From positions 107,138 to 171,137 of the forward strand of contig JAAHFN010000023.1 of NCBI GenBank assembly GCA_010672965.1: a stretch of 64,000 nt of DNA. The letters are read 5' to 3'. The first letter of the stretch is position 1. Each line of letters begins with the position of its first letter. A program made the position numbers and the translations under genes. Origin of the DNA: Oscillatoria sp. SIO1A7. GTDB taxonomy: Bacteria > Cyanobacteriota > Cyanobacteriia > Cyanobacteriales > Laspinemataceae. Positions 15,537-26,500 of this stretch are shown piece after piece. A model generated the notes under the pieces. It was not told the origin of the DNA, did not search any database, and worked only from the letters and a program-made list of their open reading frames with translations.

Positions 15537-18230
15537 ATGAAATGGCGAAAACAGAGCGGGGATAATGTTTTGTGGCTGGGGTGGCTGGCCTGCCCAATTT
15601 TGGCCATGATGTCAAGTCCGGCCTTAGCGTCTCTCCAGATAGGAGAATGCGCCGGCAGTAGAAATTTTGGCTGCAATGTCTTTATTGGCAAAGAGATTGA
15701 GAAAGGAATTGGCAAAGGAATTGGCAAAGAGGCTTCTGCCCAAGAGCAAGCTCGGGCAGAAGCCCTGTTCCAACGCGCCCAAATGCTGGTAAAAGCGGGA
15801 AGATTTGCAGAAGCGACAGGCATTTGGGAGCAAGCCGCCAGTGCTTTCGCGCAAGAGGGTGCGAGCTTGGGTCGAGCCCTCAGCCTCGTTTACTTATCCT
15901 TAACTCGCAAGCAATTGGGAGAATGGGAACGAGCCCAAGAGGCAATTGCTGCCAGTTTAGAAATATTGGAGCTGCAATCCAATTTTGCTCCGGAGGCAAC
16001 TGGCGTTTTCGCCCGAGCCCTCAATGTCCAAGGCGGTCTTTATTTGGCGATGGGACAGGTCGATCGCGCGTTAGAAATTTGGGAACGGGCGGCGAGAACT
16101 TATCAGTCTGCTGGGGACGACATGGGAAGTATCGGCGCGGAGATTAACCAAACCCAAGCTTTGCAGGCTTTGGGATTATATCGGCGATCGCGGCAACTCT
16201 TGCTAGAGATAAACGAACGACTTTCCGAACGCCCGGATTCCTGGATTAAAGCTCAGGCATTACATAGTCTGGGACAAACGCTACAAGTCCTGGGTTTATT
16301 GCATGAATCCAGAGAGATTTTAGAACAAAGTCTGGCTACAGCCTCGCGGCTCGAACGTATATCTGGGTTTGGCAGCAATAACGGCAGCAGCAATAACAGT
16401 TCGATATTGCTGAGCCTCGGGCATACAACCAGAGACTTACAAGACTATCCAGCAGCTTTAGAGTTTTATCAAAAAGCCGTAGTAGCTGCGCCGACGCTCC
16501 TAGAAAGAGTGGAAGCGGAAGTCAGTCAATTGAATTTGCTGGTGGAGATGGAAAAGTGGGAGCAAAGCGAAAGCTTATTGCCCCAAATACAATCTCAACT
16601 GGTTGGTCTGACTCCCAGTAGAAGAGCTGTTTATGCGGCGGTTCATCTGGGAGAAACAGCGCTGGAATATGAAGGCGAAAGATGGAAAGAGGATAGAGGA
16701 ACAATTATAGAATTGCGGCAAGGTATTTCCCAAGTTTTAGCGCGAGCGGTTAGACAAGCAAAAGAAATCAGGGACTATAGAGCGGAATCCTATAGCTTGG
16801 GGATGCTGGGTAAATTATACGCTCGCTCCGGGCAATGGCAGGAAGCTCGCTCTTTGACCGAGAAAGCCCTGGGGCGATCGCAAATAATAAATGCCTCGGA
16901 TTTAATGGCTTTATGGCAGGCACAACTAGGGGAAATTTTCAAAGAAACCGGCCAGATAGAAGAAGCGATCGCCGCTTATAGCGAATCCGTCAATTATCTG
17001 GAATCAATTAGAAGCGACCTGGTAGCAATTAACACGGACATCCAGTATGATTTTCGCGAAACAGTCGAACCTATTTATCGCCAGTTAGTCGGGCTGCTTT
17101 TGCAATCCAATGCCTCTCAGGATAATTTAGAAAAAGCCCGGGCTACTATTGAAGCCCTACAATTGGCGGAACTAGATAACTTTTTTCGGGAAGCTTGCCT
17201 GGATGCTAAACCCGTTAAGGTTGACGAGATAGACCAAAAAGCAGCGGTCATTTATCCGATTGTTCTGAGCGATCGCTTAGAAGTAATTGTTTCCAGACCT
17301 GGAATGCCCCTGCGCCAATACACAGCCAGGGTTTCCGCCAGCAAGGTCGAAAAAACATTGCGGGATATGCGAAAATCGCTCAATCCCGTTTTCCCGCAAC
17401 CGGCACGCTTGGCGATTTCTCGACAAATCTATGACTGGTCGATTCGACCTGCCGAAGCGAACGGAGACTTAGAAGGAGTCGAAACATTAGTTTTCGTTCT
17501 AGATGGTTTTTGGCGGAATATTCCCATGTCCGCTCTATACGATGGCCAGCAATATTTAATAAAAAAATATAATGTTGCCCTGACCGTGGGTTTGCAGCTC
17601 CTAGAACCCCGAGCGATAGAACCCGAGAGCCTTCGAGTTATGACAGGGGGACTTACTGAGGCTCGCCAAGGCTTTAGCCCTCTACCAGGGGTAGAGTATG
17701 AAGTAAATCAAATTGCCGCAACCCTGCCATCTTCGGTACTTTTGAATCGGGAATTTACTCGCGCTACCCTGCAAGCTAAGCTTCAATCCCGTTCTTTTCC
17801 GGTGGTTCACTTAGCAACTCACGGCCAATTTAGCAGCAATGCTGAAGAAACTTTTCTACTAGCATGGGACGGACGTATAAATGTTAAAGATTTAGATAAT
17901 TTACTTCAAGGGATAAAAAACGGCAACCAGCAGCCAATAGAATTGCTAGTTCTGAGTGCTTGTCAAACAGCTTCTGGGGACGATCGCGCCGTATTGGGAT
18001 TAGCAGGACTGGCCCTGCGTGCCGGCGCTCGCAGCACTATAGCCACCCTCTGGGCAGTTAGAGATGAGTCAACCGCCGTGTTAATGACTGAGTTTTATAA
18101 GTATCTAAATCAACCCGGAAATGCTAAAGCCGACGCCCTGCGCCAAGCCCAGCTCGCTTTGCTCGATCGCCCCGAATACAACCATCCTTTTTACTGGGCG
18201 TCAGTAGTGTTAGTGGGAAATTGGCTTTAA
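15537..18230 (+). CDS. Secreted TPR-CHAT domain protein (caspase-like protease family)
   Basis: The 897-residue protein starts with a signal peptide (WLGWLACPILAMMSSPALAS). Multiple tetratricopeptide repeats cover about residues 60-500; for example, ALSLVYLSLTRKQLGEWERA and AEINQTQALQALGLYRRS fit the TPR pattern. The C-terminal 250 residues form a CHAT domain, a caspase-HetF-associated peptidase. The catalytic His762 is in HLATHG and Cys809 in LSACQTA, so the dyad is complete. The end GHPFYWA-type motif appears as HPFYWASVVLVGNWL. Such proteins may cut partner proteins recognised through the TPRs. It precedes a secreted DUF928 gene and a CHASE2 kinase in the same direction, a grouping common in filamentous cyanobacteria. 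A short low-complexity stretch (EKGIGKGIGKE) follows the signal peptide. Substrate unknown. Confidence 0.88.
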   Translation: MKWRKQSGDNVLWLGWLACPILAMMSSPALASLQIGECAGSRNFGCNVFIGKEIEKGIGKGIGKEASAQEQARAEALFQRAQMLVKAGRFAEATGIWEQAASAFAQEGASLGRALSLVYLSLTRKQLGEWERAQEAIAASLEILELQSNFAPEATGVFARALNVQGGLYLAMGQVDRALEIWERAARTYQSAGDDMGSIGAEINQTQALQALGLYRRSRQLLLEINERLSERPDSWIKAQALHSLGQTLQVLGLLHESREILEQSLATASRLERISGFGSNNGSSNNSSILLSLGHTTRDLQDYPAALEFYQKAVVAAPTLLERVEAEVSQLNLLVEMEKWEQSESLLPQIQSQLVGLTPSRRAVYAAVHLGETALEYEGERWKEDRGTIIELRQGISQVLARAVRQAKEIRDYRAESYSLGMLGKLYARSGQWQEARSLTEKALGRSQIINASDLMALWQAQLGEIFKETGQIEEAIAAYSESVNYLESIRSDLVAINTDIQYDFRETVEPIYRQLVGLLLQSNASQDNLEKARATIEALQLAELDNFFREACLDAKPVKVDEIDQKAAVIYPIVLSDRLEVIVSRPGMPLRQYTARVSASKVEKTLRDMRKSLNPVFPQPARLAISRQIYDWSIRPAEANGDLEGVETLVFVLDGFWRNIPMSALYDGQQYLIKKYNVALTVGLQLLEPRAIEPESLRVMTGGLTEARQGFSPLPGVEYEVNQIAATLPSSVLLNREFTRATLQAKLQSRSFPVVHLATHGQFSSNAEETFLLAWDGRINVKDLDNLLQGIKNGNQQPIELLVLSACQTASGDDRAVLGLAGLALRAGARSTIATLWAVRDESTAVLMTEFYKYLNQPGNAKADALRQAQLALLDRPEYNHPFYWASVVLVGNWL

Positions 18231-18409
18231 TCTCTGTCGAGCCATCAACCGCTCCCCCGCCTATAAAAAAGATTCATAAAAATGAGTTAATATCTCTCGA
18301 CCATGCTAAAATTAGCTCTAGACTTGGAACAACTGTTTGCACTTGAGAGAAATGCTCTCTAGAAATTAAGCAAGTAAGTAAGAAAAAGCACTATTCTACG
18401 GGAGAAGGT

Positions 18410-19141
18410 ATGCAAGTGTTGGGACTATTACACTGGAAATATTTAGGGCTGTTGTCTCTCACCCTGAGCCTGGGGGCTTCTATGACATTGGCAAAACCGG
18501 CTATGTCTATCACATTTGAGCCGCCGCAAGGTCAAGATCGAGCGCCAAAGCGAGCAAGTGCGGGGGGCTCTCGCGAGAGCGGACGCTGCTTTCACAGCGG
18601 TAACGAGACAGGCAGGTCGATTGTGCCATTGACGCCACAAACAAATCATGGTTTAACTCTGGCAGAACGGCCGACCTTCTTTGCCTACGTTCCTAAAACG
18701 AAAGAAACACAAGAGGTAGAGGCATTTTTCATTATTGAAGATAAAGATCAAAATCCTCATTATTTTACGAGCGTGTCTCTGTCTAGCGTCTCGGGGGTGG
18801 TCAGCATCCCCCTACCTCAAGAAGCTCCAGCCCTAGAAATTGGCCGGGATTACAAGTGGACGTTAGCCATAGGTTGCTCGGGAGATCTGGATCCAAATAG
18901 CCCTTTTGTGGAGGCTTGGATAAAACGAGTAGAACCGAATTCCCTGTCTGGGAGCCAAGAGACATCCCTAGAGCGAGCAGAATCATTGGGTGCTGATGGG
19001 ATCTGGTACGATGCAGTGGAGGTTCTAGTAGAACTGCGGGAGCAGTACCCTGAAGATGCGCGCTTGGGCAAGGAATGGGCGGAACTGCTCGATTCTGCTG
19101 GGCTCCAGGAGATCGCGACAGAACCTTTGTTGTCAAGATAG
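18410..19141 (+). CDS. DUF928 domain secreted protein
   Basis: The 243-residue protein has an N-terminal signal peptide (LGLLSLTLSLGASMTLAKPA) and a DUF928 domain from about residue 40 to 185. Hallmarks are PKRASAGGSRESG, LTPQTNHGLTLAERPTFFAYVP, and two cysteines (CFHSG, IGCSGD). DUF928 proteins are cyanobacterial, exported and of unknown biochemical function. The remaining 55 residues are helical (LERAESLGADGIWYDAVEVL) and match the usual DUF928 tail. It lies 180 bp after the CHAT gene and 530 bp before the CHASE2 kinase, all in one direction. This suggests that it works with them, perhaps as a periplasmic partner or ligand. A purine-rich GGGAGAAGG lies just before the start. Confidence 0.85.
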   Translation: MQVLGLLHWKYLGLLSLTLSLGASMTLAKPAMSITFEPPQGQDRAPKRASAGGSRESGRCFHSGNETGRSIVPLTPQTNHGLTLAERPTFFAYVPKTKETQEVEAFFIIEDKDQNPHYFTSVSLSSVSGVVSIPLPQEAPALEIGRDYKWTLAIGCSGDLDPNSPFVEAWIKRVEPNSLSGSQETSLERAESLGADGIWYDAVEVLVELREQYPEDARLGKEWAELLDSAGLQEIATEPLLSR

Positions 19142-19673
19142 GGGTTGGCGATCGCAGAAATATACCATGTTGTCGAAGAATTACAGCTACAAATTTCTTA
19201 AAGAAGAAATTTCGGCAGTCCTGCGCCTAAAACCACAGGGCTGCCCGATGTATGGAGTTAGTTCCCTAGGGCACCAGTCAAATATTCCACTGGTTAATTT
19301 CAGAATTAACAATGTAATGCCGCCTTCCAGGCCGTATCAAAGGTATCGAGGCACGGCCTGGAAGGCGGCATTACATTGCAGATATTATAATAGCACTAGG
19401 CTTTCTTGGGCGCTTTCAAAGGGCAGGTAATTCCAAAATGCCAAAACTATAGTTTGCTTGGCTTTGACCGATTGCGATCGCGATCGCCCGCTGACTGCTG
19501 AGTGTTATATTACTGAACCCGCTAGGGAATATAGGTATCTGGGGCGCGGGAGTAGATTATGTAGGCGAGATATAATGGCAAATAAGCTTATAGCGGACCG
19601 GTTTATAGCGGACCACTATAAGCTGACTGCTTATAGCTCGCTCCTTATAGCTCGCTCCTTATTGCCTTAATCT
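19142..19673. other. Spacer with a perfect 25 bp inverted repeat
   Basis: Bases 19311-19335 and 19353-19377 are perfect reverse complements around a 17 base loop. The hairpin has no T-run. A short open frame (19167-19430, 87 codons) crosses it but shows no recognisable domain. The rest has HIP1 sites and TATAGCGGACC repeats just before the next gene. Confidence 0.7.
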
Positions 19674-22600
19674 ATGTGGCAACGTTTAAAAAAGCTTTTT
19701 TGGCAATGGCGTTTTGCGCCGATAGTCGCTCCAAGCGTCGCAGGTGTAATTATTGCAGGAAGGACGGCCGGATTATTCCAACTCCTGGAATGGGCCACCC
19801 TAGACAGATTTTTTCTCCTGCGTCCTCAAGAGCCGGTTGAGGAGCGAATAGTTATTGTCACGATTGGCGAATCGGATCTGACCAAAATTGGACAATGGCC
19901 GGTTCCCGATGGAATATTGGCTGATGCAATTAAAAAAATTAAAACTCAGAAACCTCGGGCTATCGGTTTGAGTATTTATAGGGACTTACCAGTCCCACCA
20001 GGTCATAAAGAACTGGTTGGAGCGATGGAGTCCACGGAAAACCTGATTGGCATCGAAAGAGTTATAGAGCAGCCTGTTGCTCCACCGCCGACTTTAAACG
20101 AAGTCGATAGGGTGGCGATCGCCGATTTGGTCACCGATAGCGATGGCAAGGTACGTCGAGCTTTAATGTCCGCAGCCGACACTAAGGGGGCAATCAAACT
20201 AAGTCTGGCAGCTCGCTTGAGCTTAATATATCTAGAAAAAGAGGGTATATCTCTAGAAGCTGCAGGTAAAAATCAACAGTATTTGCGCTTGGGACAAGCA
20301 ATATTTGTGCCTTTAACTGAAGATCAAAGCGGTTTTGTTGGTAGGGATGTTGGGGGCTATCAGATTCTGTTAAATTATCGCGGACCAAAAGAGCGGTTTC
20401 AGGTGGTATCAATACAAGACGTACTAGAAAATAAAATAGACCCAAATTTAGTCCGCGATCGCATCGTCTTGATTGGTTCCACTGCCACCAGTATCAATGA
20501 TTTTGTCCGCACGCCCTACAGCAGGGAGAACACAACATCTTTGACTGTATGTCAGGAATCAAGTCAGCAATGTTTCGGTAGCAATTCGGAAATGTCGGGA
20601 GTCATAGTTCACGCGAATGTTATCAGCCAGATTTTGAGTGGCGCCCTAGAAGGAAGACCCATGCTTAGAGTTTGGAATCAAATGTTAGATTGGGTTTGGA
20701 TTTTTACCTGGTCGGCAATCGGTACTGCTGGAACTTGGATGTTGCTGGAAACTAAGCAAATCAAACAAACAGTATTTTCTGGATGGATAGTCCTGGGCAT
20801 CATTTTACTAGCAGGAGGCGGTCTGATAGCGGGCTGCTTTATCATCTTCGTCTGGGCGGGGTGGTGGCTGCCCGCGATCGCGCCAGTATTAGCCCTAACC
20901 CTAGGAGCTGTAGTTACTATAGTTTACCACAATCAATGGCAATTAAAGAAAACCAACGAGCAACTGGAACTTGCCAACGATAGACTAAAAGATTATTCCC
21001 GCACTCTGGAGAGTAAAGTAAAAGAAAGAACCCAGGAATTAAAAGAAGCGAAAATAGCGGCTGACTCTGCCAATGCTGCCAAAAGCGAATTTCTAGCCAA
21101 TATGAGCCACGAACTTCGCACTCCTCTCAACGGCATCTTGGGATACGCGCAAATTTTTCAAACAGACAGCAGCTTGGGCAAAGAGCAACAAGACGGCATC
21201 GACATTATCTACCAATGCGGCAAGCATTTGTTGACGCTAATCGAAGATATTCTCGATCTCAGCAAAATCGAAGCTAGAAAGATGGAGATGAACCCTGGAG
21301 AAATATATTTTCCATCTTTTATCCAAGGGATCGTAGAAATTTGTAAAGTAAAAGCCCAGCACAAAGAAATCTTGTTGACTTACGAAGGGCAACCGGAACT
21401 GCCCGCCGGAATATGGGCGGACGAAAAGCGCTTGCGACAAGTTTTGATTAATTTAATAGGCAATGCGATTAAATTTACGGACGAAGGCGGAGTCACCTTC
21501 AAGGTAGAAGTATTAGATACTTGGGCATTGGGAATGGGGAATGGGGAATTGGCAATTGGCAATGGGGAATTGGGGAGCGGGGGACAAGGGGACAAGGAGA
21601 CAAGGGGACAAGGGGCAGGGGAGCAGGGTGCAGGGGTGCAGGCGAGAGAGGGGACAGAGGGGAATTCTCCCATTCCTCCCACCCTTCCCACACCTCCCAC
21701 ACCTCCCACCCTCTCTGCCTCTTCCCCCAATGACGAATTCACAACTGAAAACTCAAAACTTAAAACTGAGAATTATAACTCAAGACCGATGGCCAAAATC
21801 CGCTTCCAAGTTCAAGATACTGGCGTGGGCATGACCAAGGAGCAATTGGAAAAAATATTTTTGCCTTTTGAACAAGTGGGTAGTAAGGAACGTCAGGCAG
21901 AAGGAACGGGGCTTGGGTTAGCCATTAGTCATAAGATTGTCAAAATGATGGGTTCTGCAATTCAGGTAGAAAGCCACCTAGGAAAAGGCAGTAAGTTTTG
22001 GATAGATTTGGAGCTGCCAGTTATTGAGGTCGGCTCGCAAATTAGTATAAAAGGAGGCCAGGGAGCGATCGCAGGCTATCAAGGCAAACAACGATTAATC
22101 TTAATGGTGGAAGACGAATGGCAAAATCGCGCTCTTTTGAGGAACCTGCTGGAAGGCATTGGCTTTACGCTTGCCGAAGCGACTAACGGCAAGAAGGGTT
22201 TAGAGCTAGCCCTAGAGCTATGCCCCGACCTGATTATCACCGACCTGGTAATGCCGGAGATGGACGGCTTTGAGATGATGCGGCAGTTGCGGCAGTTACC
22301 GGAGTTTGCAGAAGTGCCAATTATCGCTTCTTCTGCTAGAGTTTATGCCAGCGATCGCCAAAAAAGCAAAGAAGCAGGGAGCAATGATTTCTTGCCTAAG
22401 CCGATTTCTACAGAAGCATTGCTGTTTAAATTGCAATCTAATTTAGGATTAGAATGGATTTACGAAGAAAGGAGCGATCGCCTTTCCTCTTCCACTGATG
22501 GTACAGAAACAAACGAGGGCGACGCCAGCGATCGGGAAACCATCCTGCCCTCAGCGGAAGAACTGCTCGAACTCTATGAAGCTGCCCGACGAGGGCTAAT

Positions 22601-22745
22601 CTTCCAGATTCAGGAACAAGCCGAAAAACTCCAACAACAAGACGAGCGGTTTGTGCCCTTTACCCGAGAAATAATTCAGTTTTGCGAAGACTTTGAAATA
22701 GAAAAAGTTCAGGACTTTATCGCTAGCTATATCGATCTAGATTAA
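19674..22745 (+). CDS. CHASE2 hybrid histidine kinase with receiver domain
   Basis: The 1023-residue membrane sensor kinase has an extracytoplasmic CHASE2 domain (residues about 30-310; [35 protein letters not shown]). Three membrane helices cover about residues 335-425. A coiled coil leads to HisKA with [11 protein letters not shown] (His479). The HATPase has the N box [15 protein letters not shown] and later [10 protein letters not shown] and [11 protein letters not shown] receiver follows ([11 protein letters not shown], Asp857), then a helical tail. Residues about 617-706 are an in-frame insertion derived from GGGAATGG/GGGACAAGG genomic repeats, lying between the N box and the G1 box. The tail and whole cytoplasmic half resemble the Amt-kinase downstream. 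It autophosphorylates on His and passes phosphate to its own receiver; the signal is unknown. The CHAT and DUF928 genes upstream suggest a shared task. Confidence 0.9.
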   Translation: MWQRLKKLFWQWRFAPIVAPSVAGVIIAGRTAGLFQLLEWATLDRFFLLRPQEPVEERIVIVTIGESDLTKIGQWPVPDGILADAIKKIKTQKPRAIGLSIYRDLPVPPGHKELVGAMESTENLIGIERVIEQPVAPPPTLNEVDRVAIADLVTDSDGKVRRALMSAADTKGAIKLSLAARLSLIYLEKEGISLEAAGKNQQYLRLGQAIFVPLTEDQSGFVGRDVGGYQILLNYRGPKERFQVVSIQDVLENKIDPNLVRDRIVLIGSTATSINDFVRTPYSRENTTSLTVCQESSQQCFGSNSEMSGVIVHANVISQILSGALEGRPMLRVWNQMLDWVWIFTWSAIGTAGTWMLLETKQIKQTVFSGWIVLGIILLAGGGLIAGCFIIFVWAGWWLPAIAPVLALTLGAVVTIVYHNQWQLKKTNEQLELANDRLKDYSRTLESKVKERTQELKEAKIAADSANAAKSEFLANMSHELRTPLNGILGYAQIFQTDSSLGKEQQDGIDIIYQCGKHLLTLIEDILDLSKIEARKMEMNPGEIYFPSFIQGIVEICKVKAQHKEILLTYEGQPELPAGIWADEKRLRQVLINLIGNAIKFTDEGGVTFKVEVLDTWALGMGNGELAIGNGELGSGGQGDKETRGQGAGEQGAGVQAREGTEGNSPIPPTLPTPPTPPTLSASSPNDEFTTENSKLKTENYNSRPMAKIRFQVQDTGVGMTKEQLEKIFLPFEQVGSKERQAEGTGLGLAISHKIVKMMGSAIQVESHLGKGSKFWIDLELPVIEVGSQISIKGGQGAIAGYQGKQRLILMVEDEWQNRALLRNLLEGIGFTLAEATNGKKGLELALELCPDLIITDLVMPEMDGFEMMRQLRQLPEFAEVPIIASSARVYASDRQKSKEAGSNDFLPKPISTEALLFKLQSNLGLEWIYEERSDRLSSSTDGTETNEGDASDRETILPSAEELLELYEAARRGLIFQIQEQAEKLQQQDERFVPFTREIIQFCEDFEIEKVQDFIASYIDLD
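21523..21792. repeat. In-frame repeat insertion in the CHASE2 kinase gene
   Basis: GGGAATGGGGAATTGG and GGGACAAGGGG units, followed by CTCCCACACC units and AAAACTCAAAACTT-type units, are the same repeat classes seen in spacers. They add about 90 low-complexity residues inside the ATPase domain without breaking the frame. Confidence 0.85.
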
Positions 22746-23556
22746 AAACAAAATGTCAAGAAATACAACCTCAGAGAGCTTTGGGTACGGCAGCCTTATT
22801 GGCGAGGCTATTGTAAAAAATACGGTTACCAAAAATCCTGTAGAAGCAGCAAAGCGTGGCGTGGCTGTCCGAATCGATATGGCCAGCCACGCTTTGCTGC
22901 CGTTAGAAATACTTATATCAAATCCAGTTAATCGCCCTAAAATAAGTCTGCTCCCGACGGGCGTCTCGCCCGTCCGCCATACCAGCCCAAGCGGACAGGC
23001 GGGACGCCCGTCCTACGGGAGATTCCAAATTTTTTCTGTGGGTATTTAACCGGATTTGATATTACATTACATTAAACAAATTTCATATGCAACCGATAAT
23101 AACAAGATTGGGTTGTAATTTTATATAATTGTCGTGCTGTTTGGTATTTTTTAAAGTGGTTTCCCAGTTTTGGCCTATCTTTTTATATTCATCAAGCCAA
23201 AGAAAAATAACTATGCAGCAAGCGCATGGTTGTATATAAAAGTGAGGATAAGTTTGAGTAATTGCCTGTAAATAATGTGCAGACTATAAATGTGGCCTCG
23301 TACTGCATCTAGATCCGACGACTCAATATTTTATTTTTGCTATAGTTGCGCGAATTAGCATATTTTTGTAGCAATACAGTTTTTACAAAAAATACGCTAG
23401 ATGGCCAAGCATAATAATGTTACTCTTTTTATATTTAAGACAGGTATCAAACCAGCTATTTGCTATAAAATAGAGAAAATGACGGGGTGCAGCAACTGGA
23501 CGAAGAGAGTTCTAGGGGCGGGCAAAACCCGCTCGAAACCAATCTATTGCTGAACT
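22746..23556. other. Spacer before the Amt-kinase with a family A element
   Basis: A family A element occupies 22915-23062, with ATATCAAATCCAGTTAA at the left, AACCGGATTTGATAT at the right, and a GACGGGCG/CGCCCGTC core. A GGCGTGGCTGTCCG..CCAGCCACGC inverted repeat lies near 22857-22892. The AT-rich stretch 23063-23540 probably carries the promoter of the next gene. I could not find a clear GTA-N8-TAC NtcA site in it. Confidence 0.7.
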
Positions 23557-26500
23557 ATGACTAACGCTATCGACATTCTATGGGTTTTGGTATGCGCGGG
23601 CTTGGTATTTATGATGCAGCCCGGATTTATGTGCCTGGAGTCGGGACTAACCAGATCTAAAAATAGCATTAATGTAGCCGTCAAGAACCTGGCAGACCTA
23701 GGAGTATCGGTTACAGTATTTTGGCTATTTGGATTTGCACTCATGTTTGGGGCATCCCAAGGGGGATGGATTGGCTCCAGCAATTTTTTCTTGGGCGGCG
23801 AGATAGCTCCCGATCGCTTCGCCTTATTTTTATTCCAAGCAATGTTTTGTAGCACGGCGACTACTATTGTTTCCGGAGCAACCGCAGAACGGATGAAATT
23901 TGGAGCCTATCTGCTAATTGCTTTTTTGGTATCCAGTCTCATTTATCCCCTATTCGGCCATTGGGTTTGGAACCATGCTAGTTCTGGAAGCATCGCTGGC
24001 TGGCTGGGTCGGATGGGATTTGTCGATTTTGCCGGGGCGTCAGTCGTTCACAGCATTGGCGCTTGGGTTTCCTTAGCCGCCTTGCTCGTACTCGGTCCGA
24101 GATCCGGTCGTTTTTCTTGCCTTAGCAATCCCTCCCTTAAGCAAAAAACTGTTTCCTCTCATAAAATTCATGGCTCTGATATGCCACTGGCAGTTTTGGG
24201 AGTAATGTTATTGTGGTTTGGCTGGTTGGGCTTTAACGGCGGCAACACTCTAGCTTTAGACGATCGCGTTCCCCAGATAATGGTCAATACAATTATCTCT
24301 GGAGTAACCGGGATGATTATCGCCGCCGCTGTAAGCTGGCAAAGGAATACCGTCCCAGAAGTAGAAGCCTTGCTTAAAGGTTGCCTTGCTGGATTGGTTG
24401 CCATTACCGCATCTTGCCATGCCGTATCTCCTCTATTGGCAGCAATTATCGGTGGGCTTGGCAGTGCCATTATGATGTTGGTCTCCTATTGTTTGGAGCG
24501 CTGGCAAATTGACGATGCCGTTGATGCGATCGCCGTTCATGGCGGAGCTGGAGTATGGGGAACTATAGCCGTCGCCTTATTTGGCAATCCCGAACTGCTT
24601 CAAACAGGACTGAGCCAAGAAACTCAACTTTTAGTGCAACTTTTGGGAGTTATCGTCGCTCTAGTATGGGGATTTGGCATAACATACGCAGTGCTGTGGG
24701 TTGTCAATCGAATTTGTTCCCTGCGCGTTTCCCCAGAAGCAGAACAGCTCGGACTCAATATTGTCGAGCATCAGGCAAAAACAGAACTATACGACTTACT
24801 AGCGGCTTTGGATGCTCAGGCCAAGACCCAAGATATCAGCTTGCGCTTGCCGGTAGAACCGTTTACAGAAGTCGGCCAGATTGCCAAGCGTTATAACCAG
24901 GTGATGGAAGCTCTAGAAGAAGCAGTTAGGCGAACCGAGGCGATCGTCAATACTGCCACTGATGCCATTATTACCTTCACCTCTTCAAACCTAGAAATTA
25001 TATCCGCAAACCCCAGTAGCGAGATTGTCTTTGGCTACTACAGCGGCGACCTTAAAGGAATGTCTCTCCATCGACTGCTGGATTGGTTTCCCCACAATAG
25101 CAACGAAAACGATAGTTCGATCTTGACCTTGCTGCAAGTAGGACGGCGCGAACTGATGGGGCGGCGGGCTTCTGGCGAACTATTTCCCCTCGAAGCGACT
25201 CTAACCGAAGCCAAACTGGGAAATCGTTCCTTCTATACTGGCACCTTTCGAGATATTAGCGATCGCAAGCGAGCCGAAGTTGAATTGCAGCAAGCCAAAA
25301 AAAATGCCGACGCTGCCAACCATGCCAAAAGCCAATTTCTCGCTGCCATGAGCCACGAACTGCGCACGCCCCTAAATGGCATCTTGGGTTACGCGCAAAT
25401 TTTCCAAAAAGACAACCGGTTTACTTACCAGCAAAAAAATGGCATCAATATCATCCATGCTTGTGGCACGCACCTGTTGAACCTGATCGACGATATTCTC
25501 GACATCGCCAAAATAGAAGCAGAAAAAATGGACTTCGACTTGAGCGAAGTTAATTTTCACTCTTTCTTAGGTGCTGTGGTAGAAATGTGCCGCCTCAAAG
25601 CCACTCAAAAGGATATTTCTTTTGTTTATCAACCCGCACCAAACTTGCCAAGCCTAGTCCTATTGGATGAAAAACGCCTGCGACAAGTTTTGATTAACTT
25701 ACTGAGCAATGCCATCAAATTTACAGACCGAGGCTCCGTCACCTTCAAAGTCGAGGTTTTGGGAATTGGGAATGGGGAATTGGGAATTGGGAATTGGGCA
25801 GGGAGCAGGGGATCGGGAGACCGGGGGACAAGGGGACAAGGGGAGTCGCCAAGCCCCTTCGGGGCGGCTACGCCTACGGAATTCTCCCATTCCTCTACCC
25901 AATTACCCAGGTCCCCAGGTCTCCTTGTCCCCAAGTCTCCCTCTGCCTCTTCCAATGCTCTCCTGAGCCGGTCGTTGGGCCCGATCGCGAAAATTCGCTT
26001 TCAAATCGAAGATACTGGAATCGGCATGACTGCGGAGCAATTGGCAAAAATATTTTTACCTTTTGAACAGGTGTGCGACGATTCTCGCAAAGCCGAGGGA
26101 ACTGGTCTGGGACTGGCCATCAGCCAGAAAATTATCAAGATGATGGGATCTACGATTGAGGTCAAGAGCCAACCGGGGGCGGGCAGCATATTTTGGATTG
26201 ATTTGGATACTATATTTGTCGCAAGTCGCTTGGCAGATGCTTCAAAACAATCGGCACCCAAGACAATTATCGGCTACAAAGGCAAAAAGCGGTTGATTCT
26301 GATTGTGGACGAGTCTAGGGAAAATCGCCTCATCCTTAGAAATCTGCTCGAACCGATTGGCTTTAGCACTGCAGATGCAACTAACGGCCGGGAAGGGTTG
26401 GACTTAGCAGAGCAACTGCATCCCGATCTGATTATCGCCGACTTAGTTCTACCCGAGATGGATGGCTTGGAGATGATGCGGCGCTTGCGGGGGATGCCGC

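Noticed and set aside
19167..19430. Possible 87-codon gene between DUF928 and the CHASE2 kinase
   Set aside because: It runs through the 25 bp inverted repeat and has no recognisable domain; the first 45 residues look protein-like, so it is mentioned but not called.
22753..23049. Open frame after the CHASE2 kinase
   Set aside because: Two thirds of it is the family A palindromic element.
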